Source: Aquilonibacter sp963703325 (GTDB lineage: Bacteria; Vulcanimicrobiota; Vulcanimicrobiia; Vulcanimicrobiales; Vulcanimicrobiaceae). Taken from it: a DNA stretch of 64,000 nucleotides. Position 1 is the first letter of the stretch, and each line of letters starts with the position of its first letter. The position numbers and the translations under genes are program-made. The DNA lies in assembly GCA_963703325.1 (NCBI GenBank), contig OY969805.1, positions 1,054,001 through 1,118,000 on the forward strand. The letters run 5' to 3'. The notes under the pieces are model-generated. The model saw only the letters and a program-made list of their open reading frames with translations. It had not been told where the DNA came from and searched no databases. Below are positions 8,318 to 17,678 of the stretch, piece by piece.

Positions 8318-9901
8318 CTAATGTAAGAAATAGCGATACGACGAAAAGACGAGCGCTACTCCAAGGCGGTCGGCGGCGGCGATGACATGTTCGTCGCGGA
8401 TCGAACCGCCCGGGGCGATAATCGCCGTGCAACCTCCTGCCGCGGCGGCTTCGAGTCCGTCGGCAAACGGGAAGAATCCGTCGCTTGCGCAGGCAGCGCC
8501 GCGCGCGCCCTCGCCGGCGCGATGCGCAGCGATTACGACCGCGCTGACGCGATTGGTTTGGCCCGCACAGATTCCGCGCGTCGTTCCCCCGTTGACGATC
8601 ACGATGCCGTTTGACTTCACGTGCCGCACGACGTCCCAGGCAAAGGCGAGGTCGTGCCACTCTTGCGGCGTCGGCTGCCGTTTTGAAACCACGCGCCAGG
8701 TTTCTGGCGGCGCGGCCGGGTTATCGTCTTCGGCAAGCACGCCGCCCAATGCACTACGGACGCGCAACTCGCGCGCAAGTTCGTCGGGCAGCGAGGGCGT
8801 AAAGCGCATGATACGCAGATCCTTGAGCTTCTTCGTGTTGGCAAGTACGTCGAGCGCGTCGTCGTCGAATGCCGGCGCAGCTACGATCTCGAGAAAGAAC
8901 TTTGATAGCGCGTTAGCGGTTTCGAGATCGATCGGGGCGTCGGCCGCGACGATGCCGCCGTACGCCGAAACCGGATCGGCTTGCAATGCGTCGTGCACGG
9001 CTTTGCCGGCGCGCGAGCGCTGAGCGACACCGCACGGGACGGTGTGCTTCACCACCGCGGCCCGAACGAAGCGCTCGTGTTCGCTGCCGAACGTCGCGCC
9101 GAGCGGTGCGCGTGAGAGCAGGCGCAACGTTGCGTCCAAGTCAAGTAGGTTGTTGTACGAGAGCGCCTTGCCGTGCAGCTGTTCGGGCAGGCGGTCCGGA
9201 CGATCGAGATAGAAGGCCGCGCGATTTTGCGGGTTCGTTCCGTAGCGCAAGCGCTGCATGAGCGGCAACGTAACGGTCAATGCGCCGGGCAAATCGGCGG
9301 GGAGCACCGAGCCTTCGGTCGCGAGATAGTGCGCGATCGCGGCGTCGTATTCGGCAGTGCGCTCGAACGCCGCAATCGCGAGCTCGCGGCGCAGCTGCCG
9401 CGGCACATCGCCTGCTTCGAGTGCCGCGGTATAGCTTGCATACTGCGACGGATGCGTGAGCACCGCGACGTGATCGAAATTTTTGGCAGCAGCCCGCAGC
9501 AGCGAGACGCCACCGATGTCGATCTGTTCGATCGCCTCAGCATGCGTCGTTCCACCGTGCGCGACGGTCGCCTCGAACGGATAGAGATTCACCGCCACAG
9601 TGGTGATCGGCGCGATCGCGTACTTCTCGGCTTGGGTTTGGTGTTCGGCGTTGTCACGATCGTAGAGGATCGCGCCGAAGACTTTCGGATGCAGCGTTTT
9701 CACGCGCCCGTCGAAGAGCGGCGGAAAACCGGTCATCTCGCCCACGTCGTGCGCCGGGATTCCGTGATCGTGCAGATGCTGACGCGTCCCGCCGGTGGCG
9801 TAGATCACCGTGCCGCGATCGTGCAGCGCGCGCGCTAACTCAACCGATCCGGTCTTGTCCGAAAGCGAAAAGAGCGCCGCTGCTTTACTTCGGTCAGGCA
9901 A
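8318..9901 (-). CDS. purH: Bifunctional AICAR formyltransferase / IMP cyclohydrolase
   Basis: 527 residues, catalysing the last two steps of purine synthesis (AICAR to FAICAR to IMP). The N-terminal MGS-like cyclohydrolase domain has AALFSLSDKTGSVELARALH and TGFPPLFDGRVKTLHPKVFG. The formyltransferase part has LSYNNLLDLDATLRL, VVKHTVPCGVA (catalytic Lys-His pair of KH-PCG) and SNGIVIVNGGTTRGICAGQT. The C-terminus SDGFFPFADGLEAAAAGG and VFSSYRYFLH is canonical. Last gene of the fabF-rnc-smc-purH run; its start overlaps the smc stop by 8 nt, an unusual partner for smc (ftsY is commoner). Confidence 0.97.
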   Translation of the reverse strand: MPDRSKAAALFSLSDKTGSVELARALHDRGTVIYATGGTRQHLHDHGIPAHDVGEMTGFPPLFDGRVKTLHPKVFGAILYDRDNAEHQTQAEKYAIAPITTVAVNLYPFEATVAHGGTTHAEAIEQIDIGGVSLLRAAAKNFDHVAVLTHPSQYASYTAALEAGDVPRQLRRELAIAAFERTAEYDAAIAHYLATEGSVLPADLPGALTVTLPLMQRLRYGTNPQNRAAFYLDRPDRLPEQLHGKALSYNNLLDLDATLRLLSRAPLGATFGSEHERFVRAAVVKHTVPCGVAQRSRAGKAVHDALQADPVSAYGGIVAADAPIDLETANALSKFFLEIVAAPAFDDDALDVLANTKKLKDLRIMRFTPSLPDELARELRVRSALGGVLAEDDNPAAPPETWRVVSKRQPTPQEWHDLAFAWDVVRHVKSNGIVIVNGGTTRGICAGQTNRVSAVVIAAHRAGEGARGAACASDGFFPFADGLEAAAAGGCTAIIAPGGSIRDEHVIAAADRLGVALVFSSYRYFLH

Positions 9902-12900
9902 GCGCCAGCTCCGGATGACGCTCTTGACTCAGTGTCGCCGCGATGATCGTGCTGACACCGGGCTCCTTCATCGTGACGCCGTACATCCGGTCGGCCAGTT
10001 CCATAGTTTTCTTATTGTGCGTGACGATGATCATCTGCGAGTCGCCGGCGAGCTCGCGCACCATGTCGGAGAAGCGCTCGACGTTCGCGTCGTCGAGAGC
10101 CGCATCGACCTCATCGAGAAGATAGAACGGCGACGGCTTGACCGCGATGAGCGCAAAGATCAGCGCTGCGGCCGTCATCGCGCGCTCGCCCCCGGACAGC
10201 GCGGTGAGCGACATGAGTTTCTTGCCCGGCGGTTGCACCGAGATTTCGATGCCGGTCTCGGAAAGATTCTCCGGATTGGTTTGCCACATCTTGGCGTCAC
10301 CGCCGGGAAAGAGCTTGCCGTACATCTCGGTAAAGGCGCTCGCAACTTTCTCGAAGGTTTCGTTGAAGAGCGTTTGCGACTGCGCTTCGATCTCTCTGAT
10401 CGACTCGAGCAACGTCTCGCGCGCCTTGGCTAGATCTTCCATCTGCGTGCGCAGGAAGGTCTCGCGTTGCGTGACTTCCTCGCGCTCGGCCTCGGCGTTG
10501 AGGTTGACGTTGGCCGAGAGCCGCGCGAGCTCTTCGCGCAGCCGCGGCAGATCCTCGATCACCGTGTCGGGCTCTTCGCCGTAGCGCGACTCGACATCGT
10601 GACATTCCGCGTCGGTTGCCGGGTTTTGCGCGAACTGCGAAACCAACATGCCGAGTTCGGCTTCGATCTCCGCCAGACGCATGCGATGGCGCTCGCCGCC
10701 GGCAGCCGCCTCGCGTTCCTCGTTCTCGGCCGTGCGAAGATCGGCTTCGAGCTGCAAGAGCGCGTTGGCCATCGTTTCGCGCTCGCGCCGAGCGACGTCG
10801 AGTTTTGCATCGAGATCGCTGACCCCGCGGCGCAATCCTTCGACGTGGGCGTGCGCGTTGCGCGTCTGCTCGACGAGTGTCCCGATTTCAGCCAGCATCG
10901 ACTCGCGCGCCGTTCGCGCGCGCTCGCTATCTTGATCGAGCATGCCCAAGCGTCCGCGGGCCGCGTCACGTTCCGCGGTGAGCGCTGCCACACGTTCGCG
11001 GAGATCTCCGGCGCGCCGGCTCGCATCGAGCTGCGCCTCTTCGGCCCGCGTGATGTGGTCGCGCGCGCGCGCAAGCTCAGCTTCGAGCGCGGAGCGTTCT
11101 TCATCGCTGTGCACCGCTTCGGATTCGGGCGCTTCGAGCTCGTGTTCGCGCCGGCGCGACTCGCGCGCCCGCACCAACACGTCTTCGACGCTTGCATGGG
11201 CGCGTGCAACTTCGGCGTGCATGCGCTCGAGATCGCTGCCGAGTCCGGCCATCTCGGTGCGCAGCTCCGCGCTCTGCAGTTCGATCCGCGCCAGGAATTC
11301 GCGCGCGGCATCGCGCGCCGCGACCGCGCCTTCGACCCGAACGCCCGCATCGCCGGCGGAACGCTCGAGCGTTTCGAGCTTGGCACGCATCCCGGTGAGC
11401 GCTTCGCGCAGCGTCTGCGCCTGGACGCGCCGCGAGAGAATCGAGCGCTCGCGCTTGAAGCGGCCGCCGGTGATCGCGCCGCCGCCGGCGATCTGCTCGC
11501 CCGAAAGCGTCACGATCGTATCGCGCAAGCCGCGCTCGCGCGCTAAATGGATGCCGGTCTGCAACGTATCGACCACCAGCACGTTGCCGACGAGGAAACG
11601 GACGACGCCTTCGTATTTGGGCTGCGTCTTCACGAGCGTGTGCGCGTAACCGATCACGCCCGACACGCGCTCGAGATCCGGCGTCATGGTCTTGGCGTCA
11701 CGATTGCCGAGCGTATCGAGCGGCAAGAACGTCGCACGGCCTTGCTCGCTGCGATTGAGATACTCGATTGCGTGCTCGGCATCTTCCGACGTCGCGGTGA
11801 TGATATTCGACAGGCGCGCACCGAACGCGACGTCCATCGCTCGCGCGTAGCGCTCCTCGGTGGTGATGATGTTGGAGACGATCCCCTCGATGCCGCGCAC
11901 GTCACCGCGCTGCCAGGCTTCCACCACGGCCCGCGTACCGGGCACGTGCCCTTCGAGCGAATTCTCCAGCTCTTCGATCGTGTGCAGTCGTGACTCGGCT
12001 GCCTTCACTTCACCGGTTTGATCGCGATGTGCGGCGAGCGCTTCGCCCAGATAACTTTGTGCGCGCGTGAGCGCGGCTTCGGCCACGTCACTTCGCTCGC
12101 GTCCGCCGGTAAGCTGCGTCTCGAGCGCAGCGAGCTGCGCTTCGCGTTCGGCGTACTTTTGCGATGCCGTCCCGGCCGTCATCTCGAGCTGCGCGACGTG
12201 CTCGCGCGCGGCGTGCGCCTCGCCCTCGAGCCGCTCGGCTTCGGCACGCAGATTCTCACCTTGCACGCGGCGTTCGGCGCGCTTGGCGGCGCCGGCCGCG
12301 ACGTGCGATTCGACCGCCCGCAGGCGCGTGAAAATGGAATCGAGCTGCGCGCGCGCTTGCGCGAGTGCGGTCTGCGCCTGCAATTCGGCGTCGCGCGCCG
12401 CTTCGAGTTCGATCGAAAGTGGGGCAAGACGTGATTCTAGGTTTGCGATCGTCACCGCAAGCGATTCACGCTCGGCTTGCACGCGCGCAGCGTCTTCGTG
12501 TGTTTGCGTGGACTGCGACTCGAGCACCTCGCGACGCGCCAGCGCTGCCGCGTAATCCGCCTCGATGCGCGCGAGCTCGGCGCGCTTGCTCTGGGCTGTG
12601 CCGCGAATCTCTTCGAGCGAAAGTTCTTGCTGATAGACGCGCGTGCGCAGTTCGGCAAGATTGGCGCCAAGCTGTGCGACCTTGGATGCAGCGGCACCGC
12701 GGACGTCTTCTTGCTTCTCGAGTTCGCCGCGCAAGCCCTCACGCTCCGCACGGCGCGACGCGCTCGCGCGCATATACGAGAGGATTTCGAGATCGCGCAC
12801 GCGTGCGCTCACCTTACGATACCGCTTGGCGCGGCGCACTTGCGTATCGAGTTCGGGAACTCGCCGCTCCAGTTCGCTGATCAGATCGTTGATGCGGATC

Positions 12901-13463
12901 GCGTTGTTCTCGGTCTGTTCGAGGCGGCGCATCGACTCGTGCTTGCGCGCGAGAAATTTGTTGATGCCGGCGGTCTCTTCGAAAAGTGCGCGGCGTTCGG
13001 TGGGTTTGCTCGTGAGAATCGAATCGATCTGCCCTTGCGAGACGATCGAATAGGATCCCGGGCCCAGACCCGTGCCCATCAAAAGCTCGACGATGTCGCG
13101 CAACCGCACTTGATTGCGGTTGATGAAATATTCACTCTCGCCGACTCGATAGGCGCGGCGGGTGATTTCGACCTCACTGAATTCGATCGGCAGTTTGCCG
13201 GTCGTGTTGTCGAAGGTGAGCGAGACTTCGGACATGCCGAGCGGCTTGCGCTTGTCGTTCCCGGCGAAGATCACGTCTTCGAGCTTGCCCGAGCGCAGGC
13301 TGCGGCTCGACGTTTCGCCGAGCACCCAGCGAAACGCATCGACCAGGTTCGATTTTCCCGAACCGTTCGGTCCGACGATGGCGGTGATACCGCTATCAAA
13401 ATCGAGCGTTGTCGCCTCGGCAAATGTCTTGAACCCGAAGGCCTTGATCTTCTTTAATTGCAT
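9894..13463 (-). CDS. smc: Chromosome segregation/condensin ATPase SMC
   Basis: 1189 residues, the usual length. The N-terminal ATPase half has Walker A GPNGSGKSNLVDAFRWVLGE (about residue 32) and the Q-loop region GPGSYSIVSQGQID. There are two long coiled coils (about 170-500 and 660-1010), a hinge around GIEGIVSNIITTEERYARAM, and a C-terminal half with the ABC signature LSGGERAMTAAALIFALIAV and Walker B PFYLLDEVDAALDD. Forms the condensin complex with ScpA/ScpB, neither of which is in the window. The same chromosome also carries parAB and parS-like sites, which load SMC at the origin in other bacteria. Confidence 0.98.
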   Translation of the reverse strand: MQLKKIKAFGFKTFAEATTLDFDSGITAIVGPNGSGKSNLVDAFRWVLGETSSRSLRSGKLEDVIFAGNDKRKPLGMSEVSLTFDNTTGKLPIEFSEVEITRRAYRVGESEYFINRNQVRLRDIVELLMGTGLGPGSYSIVSQGQIDSILTSKPTERRALFEETAGINKFLARKHESMRRLEQTENNAIRINDLISELERRVPELDTQVRRAKRYRKVSARVRDLEILSYMRASASRRAEREGLRGELEKQEDVRGAAASKVAQLGANLAELRTRVYQQELSLEEIRGTAQSKRAELARIEADYAAALARREVLESQSTQTHEDAARVQAERESLAVTIANLESRLAPLSIELEAARDAELQAQTALAQARAQLDSIFTRLRAVESHVAAGAAKRAERRVQGENLRAEAERLEGEAHAAREHVAQLEMTAGTASQKYAEREAQLAALETQLTGGRERSDVAEAALTRAQSYLGEALAAHRDQTGEVKAAESRLHTIEELENSLEGHVPGTRAVVEAWQRGDVRGIEGIVSNIITTEERYARAMDVAFGARLSNIITATSEDAEHAIEYLNRSEQGRATFLPLDTLGNRDAKTMTPDLERVSGVIGYAHTLVKTQPKYEGVVRFLVGNVLVVDTLQTGIHLARERGLRDTIVTLSGEQIAGGGAITGGRFKRERSILSRRVQAQTLREALTGMRAKLETLERSAGDAGVRVEGAVAARDAAREFLARIELQSAELRTEMAGLGSDLERMHAEVARAHASVEDVLVRARESRRREHELEAPESEAVHSDEERSALEAELARARDHITRAEEAQLDASRRAGDLRERVAALTAERDAARGRLGMLDQDSERARTARESMLAEIGTLVEQTRNAHAHVEGLRRGVSDLDAKLDVARRERETMANALLQLEADLRTAENEEREAAAGGERHRMRLAEIEAELGMLVSQFAQNPATDAECHDVESRYGEEPDTVIEDLPRLREELARLSANVNLNAEAEREEVTQRETFLRTQMEDLAKARETLLESIREIEAQSQTLFNETFEKVASAFTEMYGKLFPGGDAKMWQTNPENLSETGIEISVQPPGKKLMSLTALSGGERAMTAAALIFALIAVKPSPFYLLDEVDAALDDANVERFSDMVRELAGDSQMIIVTHNKKTMELADRMYGVTMKEPGVSTIIAATLSQERHPELALA

Positions 13464-13471
13464 GCTTGTGC

Positions 13472-14170
13472 TTAATCCGGCAAAAGGGAGGCTAGAGCTG
13501 CGCTGGCTGCAGCCTGCTGTGCTGCCTTCTTCGATGGCCCGCTCCCGGTTCCCAACGTCTTGCCGTTGACCTGCACGCTCGATGAGAAGCGCGGCGCTTG
13601 CGGCGTGCCGTGGCTGCGGTCGCGGTAGACCGGCGTTGCCGAGAGGTGCTCCTGCGCGTAGTGCTGCAGGCGCGTCTTGGAATCGAGCAGGGCATCCGAC
13701 GCGTGATCGAGCTGCTCGATGTGCTCGCGCACCACGAACGTGCGCGCCTTCTCGACACCGTAACGCAGCGCCACCGCCGCAACGAAGGCCTCGAAGGCGT
13801 CGGCCAAGATCGAGGTGTTGTCCGCGCCGCCGGCGTTGCGCATCCCGACCCCCAGCTCGACCAGCTCGGAGAATCCCAGCCGCCGTGCGGATTCCGCGAG
13901 CTGCGCATCGTTGACGATCGCCGCCTTGCGGACGGTGAGGCGGCCTTCGGGTTCTTGCGGAAAGCGCTCGAAGAGCCAGCCCGCGGTGATATAGCCCAAG
14001 ACCGAATCGCCCAAAAATTCCATTCGCTCATTGGAGACGCCGCCGGATTCTTTGGCCGAGCTTTCGTGCACAAAGGCCTGCTCGATCAGCGTCAGGTCGC
14101 CGGCCGAACGCACGCCCGCGCAGGCGAGGAGCGCGCGCAAGCGGCGCCTACGATTTTCACCGGCCATCAA
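13472..14170 (-). CDS. rnc: Ribonuclease III
   Basis: 232 residues. Cleaves double-stranded RNA in rRNA and mRNA processing. The catalytic signature is NERMEFLGDSVLGYITAGWL (about residues 42-61), with acidic partners in ILADAFEAFVAAVA (about 115-128). The C-terminal dsRNA-binding domain (about 155-230) includes DSKTRLQHYAQEHL and SKKAAQQAAASAALASLL. Starts 17 nt after the fabF stop and ends 8 nt before smc, the widespread fabF-rnc-smc order. Confidence 0.97.
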   Translation of the reverse strand: MMAGENRRRRLRALLACAGVRSAGDLTLIEQAFVHESSAKESGGVSNERMEFLGDSVLGYITAGWLFERFPQEPEGRLTVRKAAIVNDAQLAESARRLGFSELVELGVGMRNAGGADNTSILADAFEAFVAAVALRYGVEKARTFVVREHIEQLDHASDALLDSKTRLQHYAQEHLSATPVYRDRSHGTPQAPRFSSSVQVNGKTLGTGSGPSKKAAQQAAASAALASLLPD

Positions 14171-14187
14171 TCAGCCCCCAGCTGCCG

Positions 14188-15432
14188 CTAACGAACCTTC
14201 CCGAACACGATCACGCTGTTGTGGCCGCCGAAGCCGAACGAATTCGAAAAGGCGACGTTGACCGGCGCCTTGCGCGCCACGTTGGGCACGTAGTCGAGCG
14301 TGCACTCGGGGTCGGGAAATTCGTAGTTGATCGTGGGCGGCATGATGTCGTTCTGCACCGCCAGCACGGTCGCGACGCCTTCGAGTCCGCCCGCGCCGCC
14401 CAGCGCGTGACCGTGCATCGACTTCGTCGAGCTCACGCCCATCTTGGGGGCGTGCGCGCCAAAGGCTTTTTCGATTGCCAAGGATTCGGCCGGATCGCCG
14501 ATCGGGGTTGAGGTGCCGTGCGCGTTGATGTAGTCGACGTCGGCCGGCGACACGCCGGCGGATTTAAAGGCGCGATCGAACGCGAGCGCCACGCCGTTGC
14601 CGTCGGGATCGACTGCAACCAAATCGTATGCGTCAGCCGACTGCCCGTAGCCAAGCACTTCGCAATAGATCTTCGCGCCGCGGGCTTTGGCGTGCTCGTA
14701 CTCCTCAAAGATCAGGATACCGGCGCCCTCGCCGAGCACGAAGCCGTCGCGCTCCTTGTCGAACGGACGCGACGCTTTGGCCGGCTCGTCGTTGCGCGTC
14801 GACATCGCCTTCATCGAACAGAATCCGCCGACCGCAAGCGGCGAGATGCACGCCTCGCTGCCGCCGGTGATCATCGCGAGCGCATCGCCGTATGCGACAG
14901 CATTATAGGCCATCGCAATCGCGTCGTTCGCCGAGGCACACGCACTCGCCACCGAAAACACCGGGCCGCGGAAATCGAAGGCCATCGAAATGTGCGCCGG
15001 CGCCGCATTGGCCATGAGCATTGGGATGAAGAACGGCGAGGTCTTGGTCCAATTGCCGACCTGTGCGGCCTTGAGCGACTCGTGCCAGAACGTCTGAATG
15101 CCGCCGATGCCGCTGCCCACCATCGCCCCAACTTGATTCTTGAAGTCCTGATCGGCGGGGAGCGCCGCATCGGCGATCGCCTCTTTGGTCGCCACGAAGG
15201 CGTACTGGGCGAAGCGATCCATGCGCCGCGCCAACTTACGCCCGATCAGCTCTTCCGGATTGAAGTCTTTCACTTCGGCGGCGATCTGCGTGGTAAAGGC
15301 GCTAGCGTCGAAGGCCGTGATCGGCGCGACGCCCGACTCACCGGCAACCAAGCGTCGCCAAAATTCTTCGTGGTTGTTTCCAAGAGGGGTCACGGCACCA
15401 AGGCCCGTGACAACGACTCGTTTGCTGCTCAA
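14188..15432 (-). CDS. fabF: 3-oxoacyl-[acyl-carrier-protein] synthase II
   Basis: 414 residues, the usual KAS II length; elongates acyl-ACP with malonyl-ACP. The start MSSKRVVVTGLGAVTPLGNN is typical. The catalytic triad is the Cys in FSVASACASANDAIAMAYNA (about residue 168), the His in DYINAHGTSTPIGDPAE (about 305) and the His in STKSMHGHALGGAGGLEG (about 342). The C-terminal glycine loop is FSNSFGFGGHNSVIVF. First gene of the fabF-rnc-smc-purH run; acpP, often just upstream, is not here. Confidence 0.97.
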   Translation of the reverse strand: MSSKRVVVTGLGAVTPLGNNHEEFWRRLVAGESGVAPITAFDASAFTTQIAAEVKDFNPEELIGRKLARRMDRFAQYAFVATKEAIADAALPADQDFKNQVGAMVGSGIGGIQTFWHESLKAAQVGNWTKTSPFFIPMLMANAAPAHISMAFDFRGPVFSVASACASANDAIAMAYNAVAYGDALAMITGGSEACISPLAVGGFCSMKAMSTRNDEPAKASRPFDKERDGFVLGEGAGILIFEEYEHAKARGAKIYCEVLGYGQSADAYDLVAVDPDGNGVALAFDRAFKSAGVSPADVDYINAHGTSTPIGDPAESLAIEKAFGAHAPKMGVSSTKSMHGHALGGAGGLEGVATVLAVQNDIMPPTINYEFPDPECTLDYVPNVARKAPVNVAFSNSFGFGGHNSVIVFGKVR

Positions 15433-15487
15433 AACGCCTCACCATTACGGCCGGGACCCCGGTCAACCTCTTCCGAACAAAGGGTAG

Positions 15488-15778
15488 GTGAAACGCCTCG
15501 CACCGATTTTTGCAACCCTCGCTTTAGCCGCAGCACTGACCGCCGGCGCTGGTGCGCAACAGCAAACCTTTTGGACGATGCAGGCGAAGCCGAGCATGCG
15601 CCCGACCGCTACAGCCCAGCCGCTTCCGTCGAACTACTATTATGACGGAGGCTGCCTGCCCCAGAGCAGCAACAAAAAGCCGCCGCACGGCAGCCACGGG
15701 AACCCCTGTAGGGGGAACGGCCATCGGCCCTCGCCGCGTCCATCCGGGCGGCCGCCGAATCCGCGGCCTACGCGCTAA
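15488..15778 (+). CDS. Small secreted proline/glycine-rich protein of unknown function
   Basis: 96 residues, GTG start at 15488 with AAGGGTAG upstream. Residues 1-23 form a signal peptide (MKRLAPIFATLALAAALTAG then AGA, likely cut before QQQ). The mature part has a Cys pair (GGCLPQ and GNPCRG) and a basic Pro-rich tail (PSPRPSGRPPNPRPTR). No family recognised. Its 3' end overlaps the convergent gene at 15768 by 11 nt. Divergent from fabF. Confidence 0.6.
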   Translation: MKRLAPIFATLALAAALTAGAGAQQQTFWTMQAKPSMRPTATAQPLPSNYYYDGGCLPQSSNKKPPHGSHGNPCRGNGHRPSPRPSGRPPNPRPTR

Positions 15779-16073
15779 ACGAAAAGACCGGGGCCGGGTA
15801 GACCCGCTCGGCCGCGATTGCCTGGACCGCGGAATAAAGCCGGAGCGCATTACCATTAGCAGGCGGCACAAACATCGGGTCGCTCGAGGGCGGGATGGTC
15901 GCTGCCGCTTGGAGCGACTGGTAGACCGGATATGCCGCCTGACTGAGATTCTTGGGCTCCGAGGCAACCAGCACGACCTGCGGCGTCGCCGTGACCGCGG
16001 CCACCGATTCGGGCCGTTGGGCCTGCGGGAGCGAAATGGGTTGGGTCGGCGGACCGATCGGCGTAACCAGCAT
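15768..16073 (-). CDS. Hypothetical protein
   Basis: 101 residues from ATG 16073. Sequence begins MLVTPIGPPTQPISLPQAQR and is rich in Ala, Pro, Val and Gln, with PVYQSLQAAATIPPSSDP mid-way. No signal peptide or membrane segment, no family recognised. It occupies the position where rplU and prp often precede rpmA but resembles neither. Its placement between a convergent small gene and a divergent rpmA, and the plausible amino-acid mix, support coding; the opposite frames look worse. Moderate confidence only. Confidence 0.5.
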   Translation of the reverse strand: MLVTPIGPPTQPISLPQAQRPESVAAVTATPQVVLVASEPKNLSQAAYPVYQSLQAAATIPPSSDPMFVPPANGNALRLYSAVQAIAAERVYPAPVFSFSA

Positions 16074-16142
16074 CGTTGGTCCATTCTACCCTGAGAACGG
16101 TCCTTGCCAATCCTCCCGAGCCTTTGCTATACTTCCCCGGCT

Positions 16143-16412
16143 ATGTTCCAGTTCGACCTGCAGCTTTTTGCGTCCAAAAAGGGCGCCGGCTCTACCCGCA
16201 ACGGGCGCGACTCCAATGCCCAACGTCTGGGCGTCAAGCGCTTCGGCGGTGAGCGCGTGCTCGCGGGCAACATCATCGTGCGTCAGCGCGGCACCAAGTT
16301 CTATCCGGGCGAGAACGTCGGGATGGGCAAGGATCACACGCTCTTCGCGCTGATTGAAGGCACGGTCGAGTTTTCGACGCGCCGCAATCGGCAGCACGTT
16401 AACGTACGCTAG
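16143..16412 (+). CDS. rpmA: 50S ribosomal protein L27 with cleavable-type N-terminal extension
   Basis: 89 residues from ATG 16143. Core is canonical: ASKKGAGSTRNGRDSNAQRL, then VRQRGTKFYPGENVGMGKDH. L27 reaches the peptidyl-transferase centre with its N-terminus. Here the protein starts MFQFDLQLFASKKG, matching the Firmicutes-type extension (LQxFA before SKKG) that the protease Prp removes. No prp or rplU gene lies next to it. Its TAG stop (16410-16412) is followed with no gap, and in the same frame, by obgE. Confidence 0.95.
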   Translation: MFQFDLQLFASKKGAGSTRNGRDSNAQRLGVKRFGGERVLAGNIIVRQRGTKFYPGENVGMGKDHTLFALIEGTVEFSTRRNRQHVNVR

Positions 16413-17678
16413 CTGCAATTCATTGACGAAGCAACGATCAGCGTAGTCGCCGGAAACGGCGGTGACGGTATCGTTGCGTGGCGTCGTGAAAAGTACGTTC
16501 CCAAAGGCGGTCCGGCGGGTGGCGACGGCGGCAGCGGCGGTAGCATCTCTCTCCAGGCGACCTCGGCGCTTTCGACGCTGGTTGAATTTCGCTTTAAGCG
16601 GCAGTTCAATGGTGAGTCGGGTAAAGCAGGTAGCCAATCCAATAAGTCCGGCCGCAGCGGCACCGATCTGACGATACCGGTACCGATCGGCACGCTGGTC
16701 TACCGCACGTATGAAGGAAAGGCCGAAACCTTTCTTGTCGATCTCGCGCACGAGGGCGATCGCGTGCAGGTCGCACGCGGCGGCAAGGGCGGATTGGGCA
16801 ATCAGCATTTCGCAACCAGCACGCGGCAAGCGCCGCGCATCGCCTACAACGGCGAGCCCGGCGAACACTGCACGATCCGGCTCGAATTGAAACTGCTCGC
16901 CGATTGCGGCGTGATCGGCGTACCCAACGCCGGCAAATCGACGCTGCTCTCGGTCGTCTCGGCCGCGCGCCCAAAGATTGCCGATTATCCGTTTACCACG
17001 ATCGAGCCCCAGCTTGGCGTCGTGCGCGTTTCCGACGATGAATCGTTCGTGATGGTCGACGTGCCGGGCTTGATTGAGGGCGCGCACGAGGGCGCGGGGT
17101 TGGGCGATCAATTTCTCAAACACGTTGAGCGCACGCGTGCACTCGTACATCTGCTCGACGGCGCAAAGCCGCTCGACGAAATGTTGCACGACAAAGTGAC
17201 GATCGAAGGCGAACTGCGCGCGTGGAATCCTGCGCTGGTAGAAAAGCCGACTATTCTGGCGGTGAGCAAGCTCGATCTTCCTGATGCGCAGGAGCGTTTG
17301 CGCGAACTGCGCGAACGCTTCCCTGCCACGCGCGGTCTCAGCTCCGCGACGCGTGAAGGCGTCCAAGAATTGGTCTACGCCGTCTGGCAAACGATCAAAG
17401 AAACCCCGCCACCGCAGATCGTTACGCCGCCGCCGGCGCTGATCGAACTGGTTCCTGAGGAAGCGTTCGCCGTCGAACGCGATGCCGACGGAACGTTCGT
17501 CATCACCGGGCCGCGCATCGAACGGCTTGCCGCAGTAACGAATTTCGATTCAGATGAGGCGCTCGCGCGCTTCGAGCGAACGCTTGCGAAAATGGGCGTC
17601 GAAAAGAAATTACGCGAACTTGGTGCAGCCGAAGGGGATACCGTCCGCATCGGGCCGTACGAGTTTACGTACTCATGA
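16413..17678 (+). CDS. obgE: GTPase Obg, apparently lacking a canonical start codon
   Basis: About 421 residues; a ribosome-associated GTPase. The Obg domain is complete: FIDEATISVVAGNGGDGIVA, KYVPKGGPAGGDGGSGGSI and ARGGKGGLGNQHFATSTRQA. G1 is GVPNAGKSTLLSVV (about residue 169), G3 DVPGLIEGAHEGAGLGDQFL, G4 SKLD. A C-terminal OCT domain follows (from about 345). No ATG, GTG or TTG occurs in frame between the rpmA stop and codon 118 (GTG at 16764), which is deep inside the Obg domain. The likely start is CTG at 16413 (giving MQFIDEA) or ATT at 16422; stop-codon read-through from rpmA is also possible. Confidence 0.93.
   Translation: MQFIDEATISVVAGNGGDGIVAWRREKYVPKGGPAGGDGGSGGSISLQATSALSTLVEFRFKRQFNGESGKAGSQSNKSGRSGTDLTIPVPIGTLVYRTYEGKAETFLVDLAHEGDRVQVARGGKGGLGNQHFATSTRQAPRIAYNGEPGEHCTIRLELKLLADCGVIGVPNAGKSTLLSVVSAARPKIADYPFTTIEPQLGVVRVSDDESFVMVDVPGLIEGAHEGAGLGDQFLKHVERTRALVHLLDGAKPLDEMLHDKVTIEGELRAWNPALVEKPTILAVSKLDLPDAQERLRELRERFPATRGLSSATREGVQELVYAVWQTIKETPPPQIVTPPPALIELVPEEAFAVERDADGTFVITGPRIERLAAVTNFDSDEALARFERTLAKMGVEKKLRELGAAEGDTVRIGPYEFTYS

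Noticed and set aside
15768..16073. Gene beside rpmA as the L27 protease Prp
   Set aside because: Lacks Cys entirely and has no Prp-like sequence, so it cannot be the cysteine protease.
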